Below, in pieces: positions 1 to 8,658 of a stretch of DNA of 64,000 nucleotides. Below the pieces are notes generated by a model. That model did no database searches and was not told where the DNA came from. It worked only from the letters and a program-made list of their open reading frames with translations. The stretch's first letter is position 1. Each line of letters starts with the position of its first letter. The translations under genes and the position numbers were made by a program. Source of the DNA: Spirosoma sp. SC4-14 (GTDB lineage Bacteria; Bacteroidota; Bacteroidia; Cytophagales; Spirosomataceae); the NCBI RefSeq assembly GCF_037201965.1, contig NZ_CP147518.1, positions 6,193,001-6,257,000 on the forward strand, in the 5' to 3' direction.

Positions 1-146
1 ATAGATCTCTTATGGCTGTCAACGCTGTCGTGTAGCAGCTACGCTCCCGGCGCATTTTCACCGGAATGGCGTTCAATAAATTGTAGCTATTTCGCCGGGC
101 ACAGCCCGCATCTGAGATGTATGTGAGCCGTATTCTTTACAACCAA
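1..146. other. Left edge, no supported gene
   Basis: The window begins here. One plus-strand frame is open for about 40 codons up to a TGA near position 124, but it has no recognisable motif and could equally be chance. I see no RNA gene, terminator or promoter that I can support in this stretch. Confidence 0.4.
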
Positions 147-626
147 TTATATAATTACCCCTCTCTTTTCACAATTTTCATCAAGGCACTCGCCATAAAA
201 AACCAGCGAGTGCGATTCTACATGAAACTGGAGCGAATTACCCACATTGGTTTTAATCAACTGTAAGCGCGGATCACAAAATTCTTTTACGCTATGGCAG
301 TTCAGACAGACCAGGTGGGCATGTTGTTGTCGACCAAGGGCTTTTTCATAACGGCTTTTGCTGTTATCATCTTCGCCAAAATGGTGTTTGATCACTAGCC
401 CACAATCGACCAGTACTTCCAGTGTATTATAGACTGTAGCCCGACTTACCGGATACCCCTTCTGGTACATGGCCTGATAGAGATGATCGGCATCGAAATG
501 GTCATTTCGCGAATAAACTTCATCCAGAATTGCGAATCGCTCGCCCGACCGGCGTAAACCTTTGGCCAGAAGCGACTCTTCGAGTTTGGCTCGAGCCGTG
601 GCTAACTGTGAAACATGTTCCTGCAT
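147..626 (-). CDS. Fur/PerR-family metal-dependent transcriptional repressor
   Basis: A 159-residue protein of the usual length for the Fur superfamily (Fur, PerR, Zur). An N-terminal winged helix spans about residues 10-85, with the recognition helix at SRATVYNTLEVL (61-72). The dimerisation and metal domain follows, with the HAHLVCLNC segment giving H102, H104, C107 and C110, and a second cysteine pair at C147 and C152. That CxxC plus CxxxxC arrangement is the structural zinc site of the family. Members sense iron, zinc or peroxide through a regulatory metal site and repress uptake or stress genes. The sequence does not say which metal this one senses. The gene is monocistronic, with a strong promoter about 130 nt upstream and a palindrome in the leader just before the start codon, which suggests autoregulation. 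Family assignment is secure; subtype is open. Confidence 0.93.
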   Translation of the reverse strand: MQEHVSQLATARAKLEESLLAKGLRRSGERFAILDEVYSRNDHFDADHLYQAMYQKGYPVSRATVYNTLEVLVDCGLVIKHHFGEDDNSKSRYEKALGRQQHAHLVCLNCHSVKEFCDPRLQLIKTNVGNSLQFHVESHSLVFYGECLDENCEKRGVII

Positions 627-644
627 CAGTCATCATTTTTTCAG

Positions 645-673
645 AAAGGAATTGATCATCGATCAATTCCTTT
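645..673. promoter_or_regulatory. 13-bp palindrome in the Fur-family gene leader
   Basis: AAAGGAATTGATC (645-657) and its exact reverse complement (661-673) are separated by three bases. The palindrome lies 19 nt upstream of the start codon of the Fur-family gene and downstream of its predicted promoter. It could be an operator for autoregulation or an mRNA hairpin. It does not match the textbook Fur or PerR box, so its role is inferred from position only. Confidence 0.5.
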
Positions 674-762
674 TCTCTTAACCTAAACTATGAGTTGTCT
701 TTCTTTCAGCGATTCTTACCTGACTCATTTTAGCCTAATCATTAATTTAGACTAAGTTTAAA

Positions 763-793
763 CAAATTTAAATACGGATTAAATACGATCCAA
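763..793 (-). promoter_or_regulatory. Bacteroidota-type promoter for the Fur-family gene
   Basis: Read on the minus strand, TTG (791-793) and TAAATTTG (763-770) are separated by 20 nt, which matches the Bacteroidota -33 TTG / -7 TAnnTTTG consensus. Transcription would start near 756 and leave a leader of about 130 nt containing the palindrome at 645-673. Confidence 0.6.
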
Positions 794-904
794 GTTTCGG
801 ATCTGGAAGTTTAAAAATCTACGAAAAAGGCTTAAAGAACTATCGTTTTGTTTTCAACGCAGAGAGCGCGGAGTCGATCCGCGGTAAATAAAACCCTTCA
901 ATAC

Positions 905-1534
905 TTACTTGGGTAAGCGCTTAGCATACCAGGTCATTTGTCCACGATGGTTAGCATAATGCTCCGTCACATGAAACCATTTACAGTAATTATTCCAGTT
1001 CCAATCCTTAGTTTCGCCTGAAAGCAGCCACGCATCATCGCGTTTCTTCATTTCCTGCTTTGTAACGGCTCTCACTTCATCAATGGCATCTTTGTAATAG
1101 CTTAGCGGATTGCCCTTGATTTCTTTTCTGGCCTCTTCCCCCAGTTCCATTGCTACGTTCCAGCGGCTTTTGTTAGCTGGCGAAAAATCCTCTAAACCAT
1201 GAAATGTCATGTCCTGATAAATAACTTCGGTTGCGGCCACATGCAGCATCAAAGAGCCAATCGTATTTGAGTCAGGATCATGCAGGTAATCCAGTTGTTC
1301 AACTGTCAGTTTTTTGTTATATCGAATTACCGTATCGCTAACCCAATCTAGCATGGAGATAAGGGTTCCAATCTGCGGTGTAAATCCCGTCAGAGGACCA
1401 ATATGATTGATATTTTCCTCAGAGGTTACAGGGTTAGCTATTCCAGCATGGGGCATTGTCATAGCGCCCATGCCCATAATTCCTATACCTAAACTACAGG
1501 CAAATTCCCGACGGTTAACTTTTTTAGCATCCAT
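905..1534 (-). CDS. DinB-like protein with a Tat-type signal
   Basis: A 209-residue protein starting with a twin-arginine motif (NRREFACSLG, arginines 8 and 9) followed by a small hydrophobic stretch to about residue 32, so export by the Tat route is likely. The mature part looks like a DinB/YfiT four-helix metalloprotein: H98 in SLMLHVAATE and the late HVTEHYANHRGQ segment (H188, H192, H196) supply the usual histidine triad. DinB-fold proteins bind a divalent metal, and many act as thiol-dependent transferases or have unknown roles, so no substrate is proposed. Tat export would fit a protein that folds around its metal before translocation. The gene stands alone and points toward the Fur-family gene. 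Confidence 0.78.
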   Translation of the reverse strand: MDAKKVNRREFACSLGIGIMGMGAMTMPHAGIANPVTSEENINHIGPLTGFTPQIGTLISMLDWVSDTVIRYNKKLTVEQLDYLHDPDSNTIGSLMLHVAATEVIYQDMTFHGLEDFSPANKSRWNVAMELGEEARKEIKGNPLSYYKDAIDEVRAVTKQEMKKRDDAWLLSGETKDWNWNNYCKWFHVTEHYANHRGQMTWYAKRLPK

Positions 1535-1719
1535 GATTTTCTGTTTCCCCTGCTTTAAACCAGCTTCCAGTTTTTTCTCGCCTACACGGGCCTGACATAT
1601 ACGAACTCCTTAGGCTATTTACGAATGTAATGGCGTTTAGACGTTGACCTGAATAGCCAAGTCATTAATGGTGAAGCAGCGGGTAAGCTACGTAGACCAA
1701 AATCAACATCAATAACTGA

Positions 1720-4700
1720 TTAAAAAGCTGATCGGCCACTACCTACCGATAGCGTTGGCAAAACAGGTTCAGGTTCGCTAACGGGTTTGTCGGGAACCAG
1801 GCCGGGCGTTGTGCGTTTGCCGCCAAAGAGCCGGTTAAAGGAGCGTGTATAAAGGAAACTCAGCCCGCCCCCCGTTGTGATGGTGCTATTGACGCCATAC
1901 TGCCCAAGAATACTCGTCTGATTCCGGTTATATACCTTCGCCCGAAACTTACCATCGGGTGTAATGAAATACTCCAGTGTCCATTCGCCGAGTAAACTAG
2001 CCGCATTGTACTGGCTCTGACCGTACGTAAATCCGCCATCGCGACTAATCCGCAACCGGTCATTAAGCAGCCGATACGAAAACCGCAGTTGCAGGTTGTT
2101 TAGCAGGTTTTCGTTTTGGGTATTGCTCGTAAATCCACCAATCGACACGCCAATATCGAGGTTTTCATTCAGGTTCGATGCCAGTCGGCTAATCTGATTC
2201 GAGATTAATTCACTAACGCTATTAGCTACCCCGGAGTTAACCTGCCCCTGGTCGAAAAGGTTGGTTCCTTCGGGCAGGAGCTGATTAAAAAGTAATACAC
2301 TGCTCACTTGCCGGGTCAGTTCCTGATCGTTGCTCTGAATCCGTGATTTGAAGGCCGTAACGGCCTGTCGGAAGTCGGAAGACGCCGGATATTCTTTGAT
2401 GTCCAGATCATAGCTGATTGTTGGCGAACCCAGATCGCCGTTTAGCTTAATTACCAGATCGACTGGATATCGGCGAGTCTGATCAGTGCTGGTACTCGAT
2501 GTAGCCAGCAAGGGCGAAAGTGACGTGTATTGCGTATAGGCAGCCGTTACATCCAGCAACGCACCGTAGGGATCACCTGTCCAGGTAATGCGGCTATTGG
2601 GTCGAATCTGGAAACGTTTGTTAATAATATTCTGAAACGTGAAGGTGTATTCACCCTGCTGGATTTCATAGTTGCCCGTCATGGTAAAATCGCCTTTGGT
2701 ATCGACTTTCATGGCCAGACGCCCCTGTCCATAGGCTTTGATAATATCGCCAGTCTGACGGTCGAACTGAATTTCGCAATAAGCATCGGGGGTAATGTCG
2801 AAGTTAAAGTCCATCTGAATCCGCGACAGATCGATGGCTGGTGCAGCGTCCGACTTGGCAACGGCTGTGGCCGTCTGGCTGGTCGGCATAGCGCCCCGGT
2901 TCACAAACCGTATCTGGTCGTCGGACGAAACCGTTGCGGCCCCATCCAGCGGAATATAGATCCGAGTGCCTTTATTACTGGCAACGTTAGCCCGAATAGT
3001 GAGATTATCGAGTGGGCCATAAAGTTCGGCCTTTCCCGTAACAACCGCCTGCCCGTAGAACAGGTCGTTGTCTTTAACGGTTGTATTTAGAATTTTAAAA
3101 TTTTTCAGATCGGCATCGAACCCCAATGTAAAGTAGCGAAATCCGTCGTGATAAACACCCCCCCGAACCTGAGCCGTATTACCGTCGGGGTCACGCAGGG
3201 TTAGTTTTCGGGCAATGATTTCGTTTTCGCCAAAATAAATTTTGTCATCAAATGTAAAGTCGACCTTGAGGTAATCAAATCGGCCACGGCCACCCGTTAT
3301 GGTTACGTCGCCATTTAGTATGGGCGCACCGGGTGTACCCGAAATAGCCACAACACCGGCTGCCGTTCCACCCAAATTCGAGAACAAATCCGTTGTGAAG
3401 GCTTCCAGTATATGCAGATCGGCATTATTGACATTTGCCTTCAACGCCAGGGGGTCGGTTTTCAATTCGGGTTTGTAAGTACCCGTAAGCGTCAGCACAT
3501 CGGTTCCATTCCGGTTCAGATTAGCATTCACATTGAGTCGTTGCGTTGCCTGATCCCAGGCTGCCCGGCCGTGCAGATTTCCTACCAGCGCTTTTTCGTA
3601 GGAGAGTGTATCAACCGTAAATTCGCTTTCGATAATGGGGGTTGCATATACGTCGCGTATGGTTGCGGTCCCATTGAGCGTTCCGCCCAACTTTGTGCGT
3701 AACAAAGGATTCAACGACCGGAGCAGAAAATTCTGCGCTTGCAGATTCATCCGCTGAACTGAATCGGCCGATAATTTACCCGACACCCGAATCAATTGAT
3801 CCAGGTTTTCGACCGACAGATTCTGAACAGTATACTCATCACCCACTTTCCGAATCAGGCTGGCCGGGTTAAGCGTCCAGTCACCATCCAGCACCCGCAC
3901 CTTCGATCGGTTAAACGTCAGATCGACGGCATCGCCCTTGAACCGCATCGTACCGTTCAACTCGGCCCGATTTGTGCTGCCTACCTGTTCAATACTGCTG
4001 GTAAAGTTGATGTGATCGACATCCCACGATGCTTCGGCCTGCCAATTACGGGTTGGCAATAACGAACTTAACGTCTGCCGCTGTGAGGTCAGAATGGCCG
4101 ACGCCAAAACGTCGCCGTCGTAGGTAAATTTCGATGTTGTCAGGTCCAGATCGCTGGGGCCAAAACCCAGCTTCCCGAATCGCAAGGAGTCGGTTTTAAC
4201 GGTGGCAGTCAGGAAGGCAGTATTATCTTCCGTAAATCGGCCTTCCAGCCGCGAAGCCGGAGCTATATAAATCCTGGGATTCAGGAAAGCGATTAATGGA
4301 TCAATATCTTTGGCAATAAACTGATAATCGATAGTATATCGCTCAAAAAGAACATTTTTTCGCTTACTGAGCTGTTGTTTTCTCTGCTCATAATAGGCTT
4401 TCATACCAGCCGCATCACCCGCAAAATGCATCTGGTATTCGCGCACCAGCCGGGTCAGGTCATCAATCGTTTGCTGAGGCTGAAAGTTACCCTGAAGGCG
4501 TGTCGTCAGAAAATCCGAATTAAGGTCAAAATAACGTTGCGTGCCAATTGAGTCGCGCCGTTCAATAGACGACAGCAGGGTCAGCGTACCGATGTTCAGG
4601 TTACGTTTATTCAGGCTAACCTCACTATTATAAAAACTGGCATTACCCACAATATCATCGAGCGTATTACCCTCCAGCTTCAGATCCAGATCGGTTTTAA

Positions 4701-6354
4701 CAACCAGCGAATCAGACAAATAGCCCATGGCCCGCAAATCGGCGTGTCGAACAACTCCTTGTATGTCGTATCGGTTTCGTGGCTTCCGCAAATTAAACTC
4801 ACCCGACAGCGAAAAATTCAGGTTAGGGTCGCTCAGATCCAACTGCCCCTGAAAAAATGCCTTCTGTAAATTTCCACGGGCCGCTACGTTCCGATAATCG
4901 TAGCCCTGCCAGCCAAAACGGCTCAACCGGCTATCGATGTCAATACTGGCTCGTTCGATATCAGTGCCATGACCAACTATTTTTCCTTCGCCATCCAGCT
5001 TACCAAATTGGGCTGGCTGGTCAATTAGTTGCCCGATCTCCAGATTTTCACTCCGCAGGTTAGCCGTATAGGTTGTCTGGTCGGAGTTATCGGCCAGCTT
5101 CAAGGCCAAATCACCTATTACGGTGCCGATGCTGGTCCGAAATTCGCCCTTTGCCTTAAAATTATCGAATGCGCCTACAAATGTGGTTTTGAAGGCCACC
5201 GTACCCAATTTTTGAATCGTATGATTAAATGCGGTATCGGGATAATACTGCCGAATATCGGCCATATTCACCTCCGACGGTGTAAAGTCGAAATCAACAG
5301 TTGTACGGTCAATATCGGGCAATCCTTTCCAGGCTATTGTTCCCGCCAACCGGCTACGGGCTCCAGCCCCAAATCGAAGATCCGTACGACTCAATCGAAA
5401 GTCATTGACTGTACCCGTAAATACACCCGTCAGAAACCAGGTTTCGTTCAGTTCGCGCAGGTATTCGGAAAAGTAGCCTAAATCGTTCGACTTCACTTCA
5501 CTATCGCGGAAGTTTGCATGCATCAGCACACGGCTGTTGAAATCACCAAATGCCGATGGTTTGTCGTATAGAAATGTGATATTGTTCCTAATAATCGAGT
5601 TGCCGATATGCGCATCGAGCTTCGCCAGCTCCATTTTTGTATTACAGTACAAAAACTGTGTATCGAGCTTTCGTATTTTAATTTTCGAGTCCCGATCAAA
5701 GCCCGATAAGCCCTTAAGGTCAAGGGCAATGGTATCGCCAAGCACCAGAAAATTGCTAACTTCGGCGGTCAGGTTTTTCAGGGTAAAATGGTTGTAATCG
5801 AAGCGGTTACGATCGTGCATGAAGGGCTCACGCGGGTCTTCGAGCGTGTAAGCTCCTTCAACCAGGTGGATGTGGCTAACCGTAAACGGAACGTTCTGAT
5901 CAGGAATACTGGGCTTTGTTGGATCGGATGTCAGTTCTTCGATACGGGCAATAAATTCATCGAGATTCGTATCGCCCGTTTTCGGATTTTTGATCATCCG
6001 TACATCTGGGCGATATAGCACTATTTCGTCCAGATGAATAGTATGTGCTGATGAATCGATAAGATTTTGCAGATCGTAATCGGCATCGAGCCGTCCAACC
6101 TGAATCATTGGACGCCCTTCGCGATCGCGAATACGAATTCCGGTCAACGTAACCGAATCGAACCATTTAATTGAAACACCCTGAATATCAACCGGAAACT
6201 GGAGTTTATCGGATAAGCGCGTGGCCAATTCGCTCACCACCCGAGTCTGTACAGCCGGTATTTGCAGCCCCAGCACAATGCCTAGCAGCAAGCCCGTTAC
6301 CGTTAGTAGCAGGTAGAGCAGTGTTTTAAGGAATATGGCGAAGAATTGACGCAT
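1720..6354 (-). CDS. tamB: TamB-like inner-membrane anchored translocation/assembly protein
   Basis: A very large protein (1544 residues). An N-terminal membrane anchor (about 6-30) is followed by an AsmA-like opening segment (LQFPVDIQGVSIKWFDSVTL region) and then more than a thousand residues of repetitive beta-strand sequence. The C-terminal quarter carries the TamB domain (formerly DUF490) with the typical basal motif around RLLNDRLRISRDGG and YFITPDGKFRAKVYNR. TamB-family proteins form a long hydrophobic groove bridging the inner and outer membranes. They take part in outer-membrane protein insertion or phospholipid transport together with a BamA-type partner (TamA, or TamL in Bacteroidota). 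No partner gene is adjacent. It is transcribed divergently from tsaD across a 218-bp gap. The start at 6354 gives a short basic N-terminus before the anchor, as expected. Confidence 0.93.
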   Translation of the reverse strand: MRQFFAIFLKTLLYLLLTVTGLLLGIVLGLQIPAVQTRVVSELATRLSDKLQFPVDIQGVSIKWFDSVTLTGIRIRDREGRPMIQVGRLDADYDLQNLIDSSAHTIHLDEIVLYRPDVRMIKNPKTGDTNLDEFIARIEELTSDPTKPSIPDQNVPFTVSHIHLVEGAYTLEDPREPFMHDRNRFDYNHFTLKNLTAEVSNFLVLGDTIALDLKGLSGFDRDSKIKIRKLDTQFLYCNTKMELAKLDAHIGNSIIRNNITFLYDKPSAFGDFNSRVLMHANFRDSEVKSNDLGYFSEYLRELNETWFLTGVFTGTVNDFRLSRTDLRFGAGARSRLAGTIAWKGLPDIDRTTVDFDFTPSEVNMADIRQYYPDTAFNHTIQKLGTVAFKTTFVGAFDNFKAKGEFRTSIGTVIGDLALKLADNSDQTTYTANLRSENLEIGQLIDQPAQFGKLDGEGKIVGHGTDIERASIDIDSRLSRFGWQGYDYRNVAARGNLQKAFFQGQLDLSDPNLNFSLSGEFNLRKPRNRYDIQGVVRHADLRAMGYLSDSLVVKTDLDLKLEGNTLDDIVGNASFYNSEVSLNKRNLNIGTLTLLSSIERRDSIGTQRYFDLNSDFLTTRLQGNFQPQQTIDDLTRLVREYQMHFAGDAAGMKAYYEQRKQQLSKRKNVLFERYTIDYQFIAKDIDPLIAFLNPRIYIAPASRLEGRFTEDNTAFLTATVKTDSLRFGKLGFGPSDLDLTTSKFTYDGDVLASAILTSQRQTLSSLLPTRNWQAEASWDVDHINFTSSIEQVGSTNRAELNGTMRFKGDAVDLTFNRSKVRVLDGDWTLNPASLIRKVGDEYTVQNLSVENLDQLIRVSGKLSADSVQRMNLQAQNFLLRSLNPLLRTKLGGTLNGTATIRDVYATPIIESEFTVDTLSYEKALVGNLHGRAAWDQATQRLNVNANLNRNGTDVLTLTGTYKPELKTDPLALKANVNNADLHILEAFTTDLFSNLGGTAAGVVAISGTPGAPILNGDVTITGGRGRFDYLKVDFTFDDKIYFGENEIIARKLTLRDPDGNTAQVRGGVYHDGFRYFTLGFDADLKNFKILNTTVKDNDLFYGQAVVTGKAELYGPLDNLTIRANVASNKGTRIYIPLDGAATVSSDDQIRFVNRGAMPTSQTATAVAKSDAAPAIDLSRIQMDFNFDITPDAYCEIQFDRQTGDIIKAYGQGRLAMKVDTKGDFTMTGNYEIQQGEYTFTFQNIINKRFQIRPNSRITWTGDPYGALLDVTAAYTQYTSLSPLLATSSTSTDQTRRYPVDLVIKLNGDLGSPTISYDLDIKEYPASSDFRQAVTAFKSRIQSNDQELTRQVSSVLLFNQLLPEGTNLFDQGQVNSGVANSVSELISNQISRLASNLNENLDIGVSIGGFTSNTQNENLLNNLQLRFSYRLLNDRLRISRDGGFTYGQSQYNAASLLGEWTLEYFITPDGKFRAKVYNRNQTSILGQYGVNSTITTGGGLSFLYTRSFNRLFGGKRTTPGLVPDKPVSEPEPVLPTLSVGSGRSAF

Positions 6355-6423
6355 TCGGGCCAGAAATGCCTAATATACAATGATTAACAGAAAAACCGTT
6401 ACCGTTTAGACTTGTTATTAAAG

Positions 6424-6456
6424 ATTCGTCATTTATTATTTCCAGTAATGACGAAT
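6424..6456. repeat. Intergenic inverted repeat, GTCATTCGTCATT type
   Basis: ATTCGTCATT (6424-6433) and AATGACGAAT (6447-6456) form perfect 10-bp arms around 13 nt, in the gap between the divergent tamB and tsaD. The complementary strand reads GTCATTCGTCATT at 6459-6447; the same word GTCATTCGTCAT occurs at 22732-22743 in the susC-susD gap, so this is a shared intergenic word. Confidence 0.6.
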
Positions 6457-6572
6457 GACTTATGCACCAATGACATTCATACTATGTTCATCAGACAACT
6501 ACCAGAGGGAACGGTTTAGTATCAACTTCCATTATATATTCTACAACAATCATTATCTATTAGTTTTGTACG

Positions 6573-7592
6573 GTGAATATTTTAGCCATTGAATCTTCCT
6601 GCGACGAGACATCGGCTGCCGTTTTAGCTGACGGTCAGCTCAAATCCAATATCATTGCTACGCAGTTGGTTCATGAACAGTATGGCGGAGTAGTGCCTGA
6701 GCTGGCCTCCCGCGCCCATCAACAGCATATTTTACCGGTTGTGGCCCGAGCGTTAGCCGACGCAAATATAGCCAAAACCGACCTGTCGGCCATTGCTTTT
6801 ACGCGTGGTCCGGGTTTACTGGGTTCATTGCTGGTTGGCGCTTCGTTTGCTAAAGCACTGGCGCTGGGCCTGAACATCCCGCTAATTGAGGTCAATCATA
6901 TGCAGGCTCACATTCTGGCTCACTTCATCGATGACCAGGAGGGTGCATCTCCGAAACCCAAACCCAGCTTTCCGTTTCTGTGTCTGACCGTGAGCGGAGG
7001 GCATACGCAACTGGTTCAGATCAACAGTCCACTCGACATGGAGGTTATCGGCCAAACTCAGGACGACGCGGTTGGCGAAGCGTTCGATAAATCGGCAAAG
7101 TTGCTCAATCTGCCATATCCGGGCGGACCACTGATCGACAACTATGCCAGAACGGGCAATCCGCTGGCCTATAAATTCCCTATGGGCGAAATGCCGGGTC
7201 TGGATTTTTCATTTAGTGGTATTAAAACAGCCATTTTATATTTTCTCCGCGACAATGTTCGAGCGAATCCCGACTTTATTACGCAAAATCTACCCGATAT
7301 TTGCGCCAGCATCCAGCATACGCTGGTGCAAATGCTGCTCACAAAACTAAAGCGGGCTGCTCGCGAAACTGGTATTCGCGATATTGCTATTGCGGGTGGC
7401 GTATCGGCAAACAGTGGGCTTCGATCAGCATTGACCCAACTGGGCACCGAGCAAAACTGGACTATCTATATTCCTCGTTTTGAGTACTGTACCGACAACG
7501 CAGCCATGATTGCGATGGCTGCTCATTTTAAATACATACAGGGTGATTTTACTGATCAAACTGTTAGCCCATTGCCCAGAATGAGTTTTTAA
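6573..7592 (+). CDS. tsaD: tRNA N6-threonylcarbamoyladenosine synthase subunit TsaD
   Basis: A 339-residue protein of standard TsaD length, an ASKHA-fold enzyme. With TsaB and TsaE it transfers the threonylcarbamoyl group from threonylcarbamoyl-AMP to A37 of ANN-decoding tRNAs. The N-terminus MNILAIESSCDETSAA is the family signature. The metal-binding pair H109 and H113 lies in HMQAH, SGGHTQL is at 141-147, and the C-terminal metal aspartate D308 lies in YCTDNAAMI. The start is GTG; no other start fits, because the signature begins there. TAGTTTTG (6561-6568) ends four bases before the GTG, so the message may be leaderless. The MOSC gene follows after a stem-loop repeat. Confidence 0.97.
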   Translation: MNILAIESSCDETSAAVLADGQLKSNIIATQLVHEQYGGVVPELASRAHQQHILPVVARALADANIAKTDLSAIAFTRGPGLLGSLLVGASFAKALALGLNIPLIEVNHMQAHILAHFIDDQEGASPKPKPSFPFLCLTVSGGHTQLVQINSPLDMEVIGQTQDDAVGEAFDKSAKLLNLPYPGGPLIDNYARTGNPLAYKFPMGEMPGLDFSFSGIKTAILYFLRDNVRANPDFITQNLPDICASIQHTLVQMLLTKLKRAARETGIRDIAIAGGVSANSGLRSALTQLGTEQNWTIYIPRFEYCTDNAAMIAMAAHFKYIQGDFTDQTVSPLPRMSF

Positions 7593-7608
7593 CCATTTAT
7601 GATTTACG

Positions 7609-7679
7609 GTATTCGGTTTACGGTTGCGTTGCGCGAGAAGGATGTTTGCTCTTATGCGAAGCAACCGTAAACCGAATAC
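7609..7679. repeat. Family A intergenic inverted repeat, copy 1
   Basis: GTATTCGGTTTACGGTTGC (7609-7627) is exactly complementary to 7661-7679: 19-bp perfect arms around a 33-nt loop. The loop core at 7631-7649 (GC, then GAGAAGGATGTTTGC) resembles the loop cores of copies 2 and 3 (30820-30837; 28407-28425, inverted). It fills the gap between tsaD and the MOSC gene. The shared loops argue for a dispersed element rather than simple terminators; function unknown. Confidence 0.8.
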
Positions 7680-7694
7680 TATTCCCCACCAGCC

Positions 7695-8585
7695 ATGATA
7701 ACCATATCGGAACTCCATATTTATCCCATCAAATCGCTCGGTGGTATTTCGGTAACAGAAGCGGTTGTTGAAGCCAAAGGATTGCGTTTCGACCGCCGTT
7801 TTATGCTTGTTTCGCCCGATGGTCAGTTTATTACCCAGCGGGCAAATCAACAGATGGCGCTGATTGATGTGGCCATTGAGGGTACTCAACTACGGGTATG
7901 GCACCGCAACCAGCCCGATAATGTACTGGAACTGCCGTTACTCCCAGCCGATCGACCCCACGATCAGGAAACAATGCAGGTTAGCATCTGGGATAGTCAT
8001 AACGTTCCGGCCGTTACCGTTGGCGAACATGCCGACCAATGGTTTTCCAATGCGCTTGGCCAATTGTGCCGGTTGGTGTTCATGCCCGAAAGCACGCACC
8101 GCACTGTCGATCCCAGGTATGCCCGCCAGCACGATGCGGTTAGCTTTGCCGATGGCTATCCCTATCTGCTGATTGGCGAATCGTCGCTCGACGAACTGAA
8201 TCGCCGGTTGCCGTCCAGTCACGAGCATCCGGCTCAACCGCTCAGTATGATTCGGTTTCGCCCCAATATCGTCGTTAAGGGCAGCGATCCGTATGATGAA
8301 GATACCTGGGCGCATTTTCGCATCAACGATATTGATTTTTATGGTGTTAAACCCTGTGCTCGTTGTGTATTAACAACAATTGATCCGGCAACGGGCCACA
8401 AAGGCAAAGAGCCCCTCCGAACACTGGCCACCTATCGGCACTGGAACAATAAAATTTTATTTGGCCAGAATGTACTGGCCGAAGCAATGACGGCGGGCAC
8501 GCTGGGAGCTCTACGGATTGGGCAAACGGTTGAGATACTGCACCGTCAGGAGCCGTGGCTGGCACCGCCCGTATCCGTTTTCTGA
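7695..8585 (+). CDS. MOSC-domain molybdenum-cofactor protein (mARC/YcbX-like)
   Basis: A 296-residue protein with an N-terminal MOSC_N beta-barrel (about 1-125, opening ITISELHIYPIKSLGG) and a C-terminal MOSC domain (about 135-290). MOSC proteins bind molybdenum cofactor. In the mARC and YcbX branch a conserved cysteine coordinates the metal, and the enzymes reduce N-hydroxylated compounds. Here KPCARCVLTTIDPATG (C221 and C224) is the corresponding segment, so binding of the cofactor is likely. No iron-sulfur or flavin domain is fused to it, so electrons would come from a separate reductase not seen nearby. It lies 102 bp behind tsaD on the same strand, separated by a stem-loop repeat, and may be co-transcribed. 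The natural substrate is not predictable from sequence. Confidence 0.88.
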   Translation: MITISELHIYPIKSLGGISVTEAVVEAKGLRFDRRFMLVSPDGQFITQRANQQMALIDVAIEGTQLRVWHRNQPDNVLELPLLPADRPHDQETMQVSIWDSHNVPAVTVGEHADQWFSNALGQLCRLVFMPESTHRTVDPRYARQHDAVSFADGYPYLLIGESSLDELNRRLPSSHEHPAQPLSMIRFRPNIVVKGSDPYDEDTWAHFRINDIDFYGVKPCARCVLTTIDPATGHKGKEPLRTLATYRHWNNKILFGQNVLAEAMTAGTLGALRIGQTVEILHRQEPWLAPPVSVF

Positions 8586-8658
8586 AATCGTATTGACTCC
8601 TGAAACCTACAAAGACTTTCGGAGTTTATGGCTATTAGTTACCTGTAAATAGAGTCCT

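Noticed and set aside
1407-1595. Open plus-strand frame of 62 codons opposite the DinB-like gene
   Set aside because: It lies mostly within the coding region of a recognisable protein on the other strand and has no family features.
2530-3090. Long plus-strand frame of 186 codons opposite tamB
   Set aside because: It is antisense to the conserved TamB domain; GC-biased codons open antisense frames in this genome.
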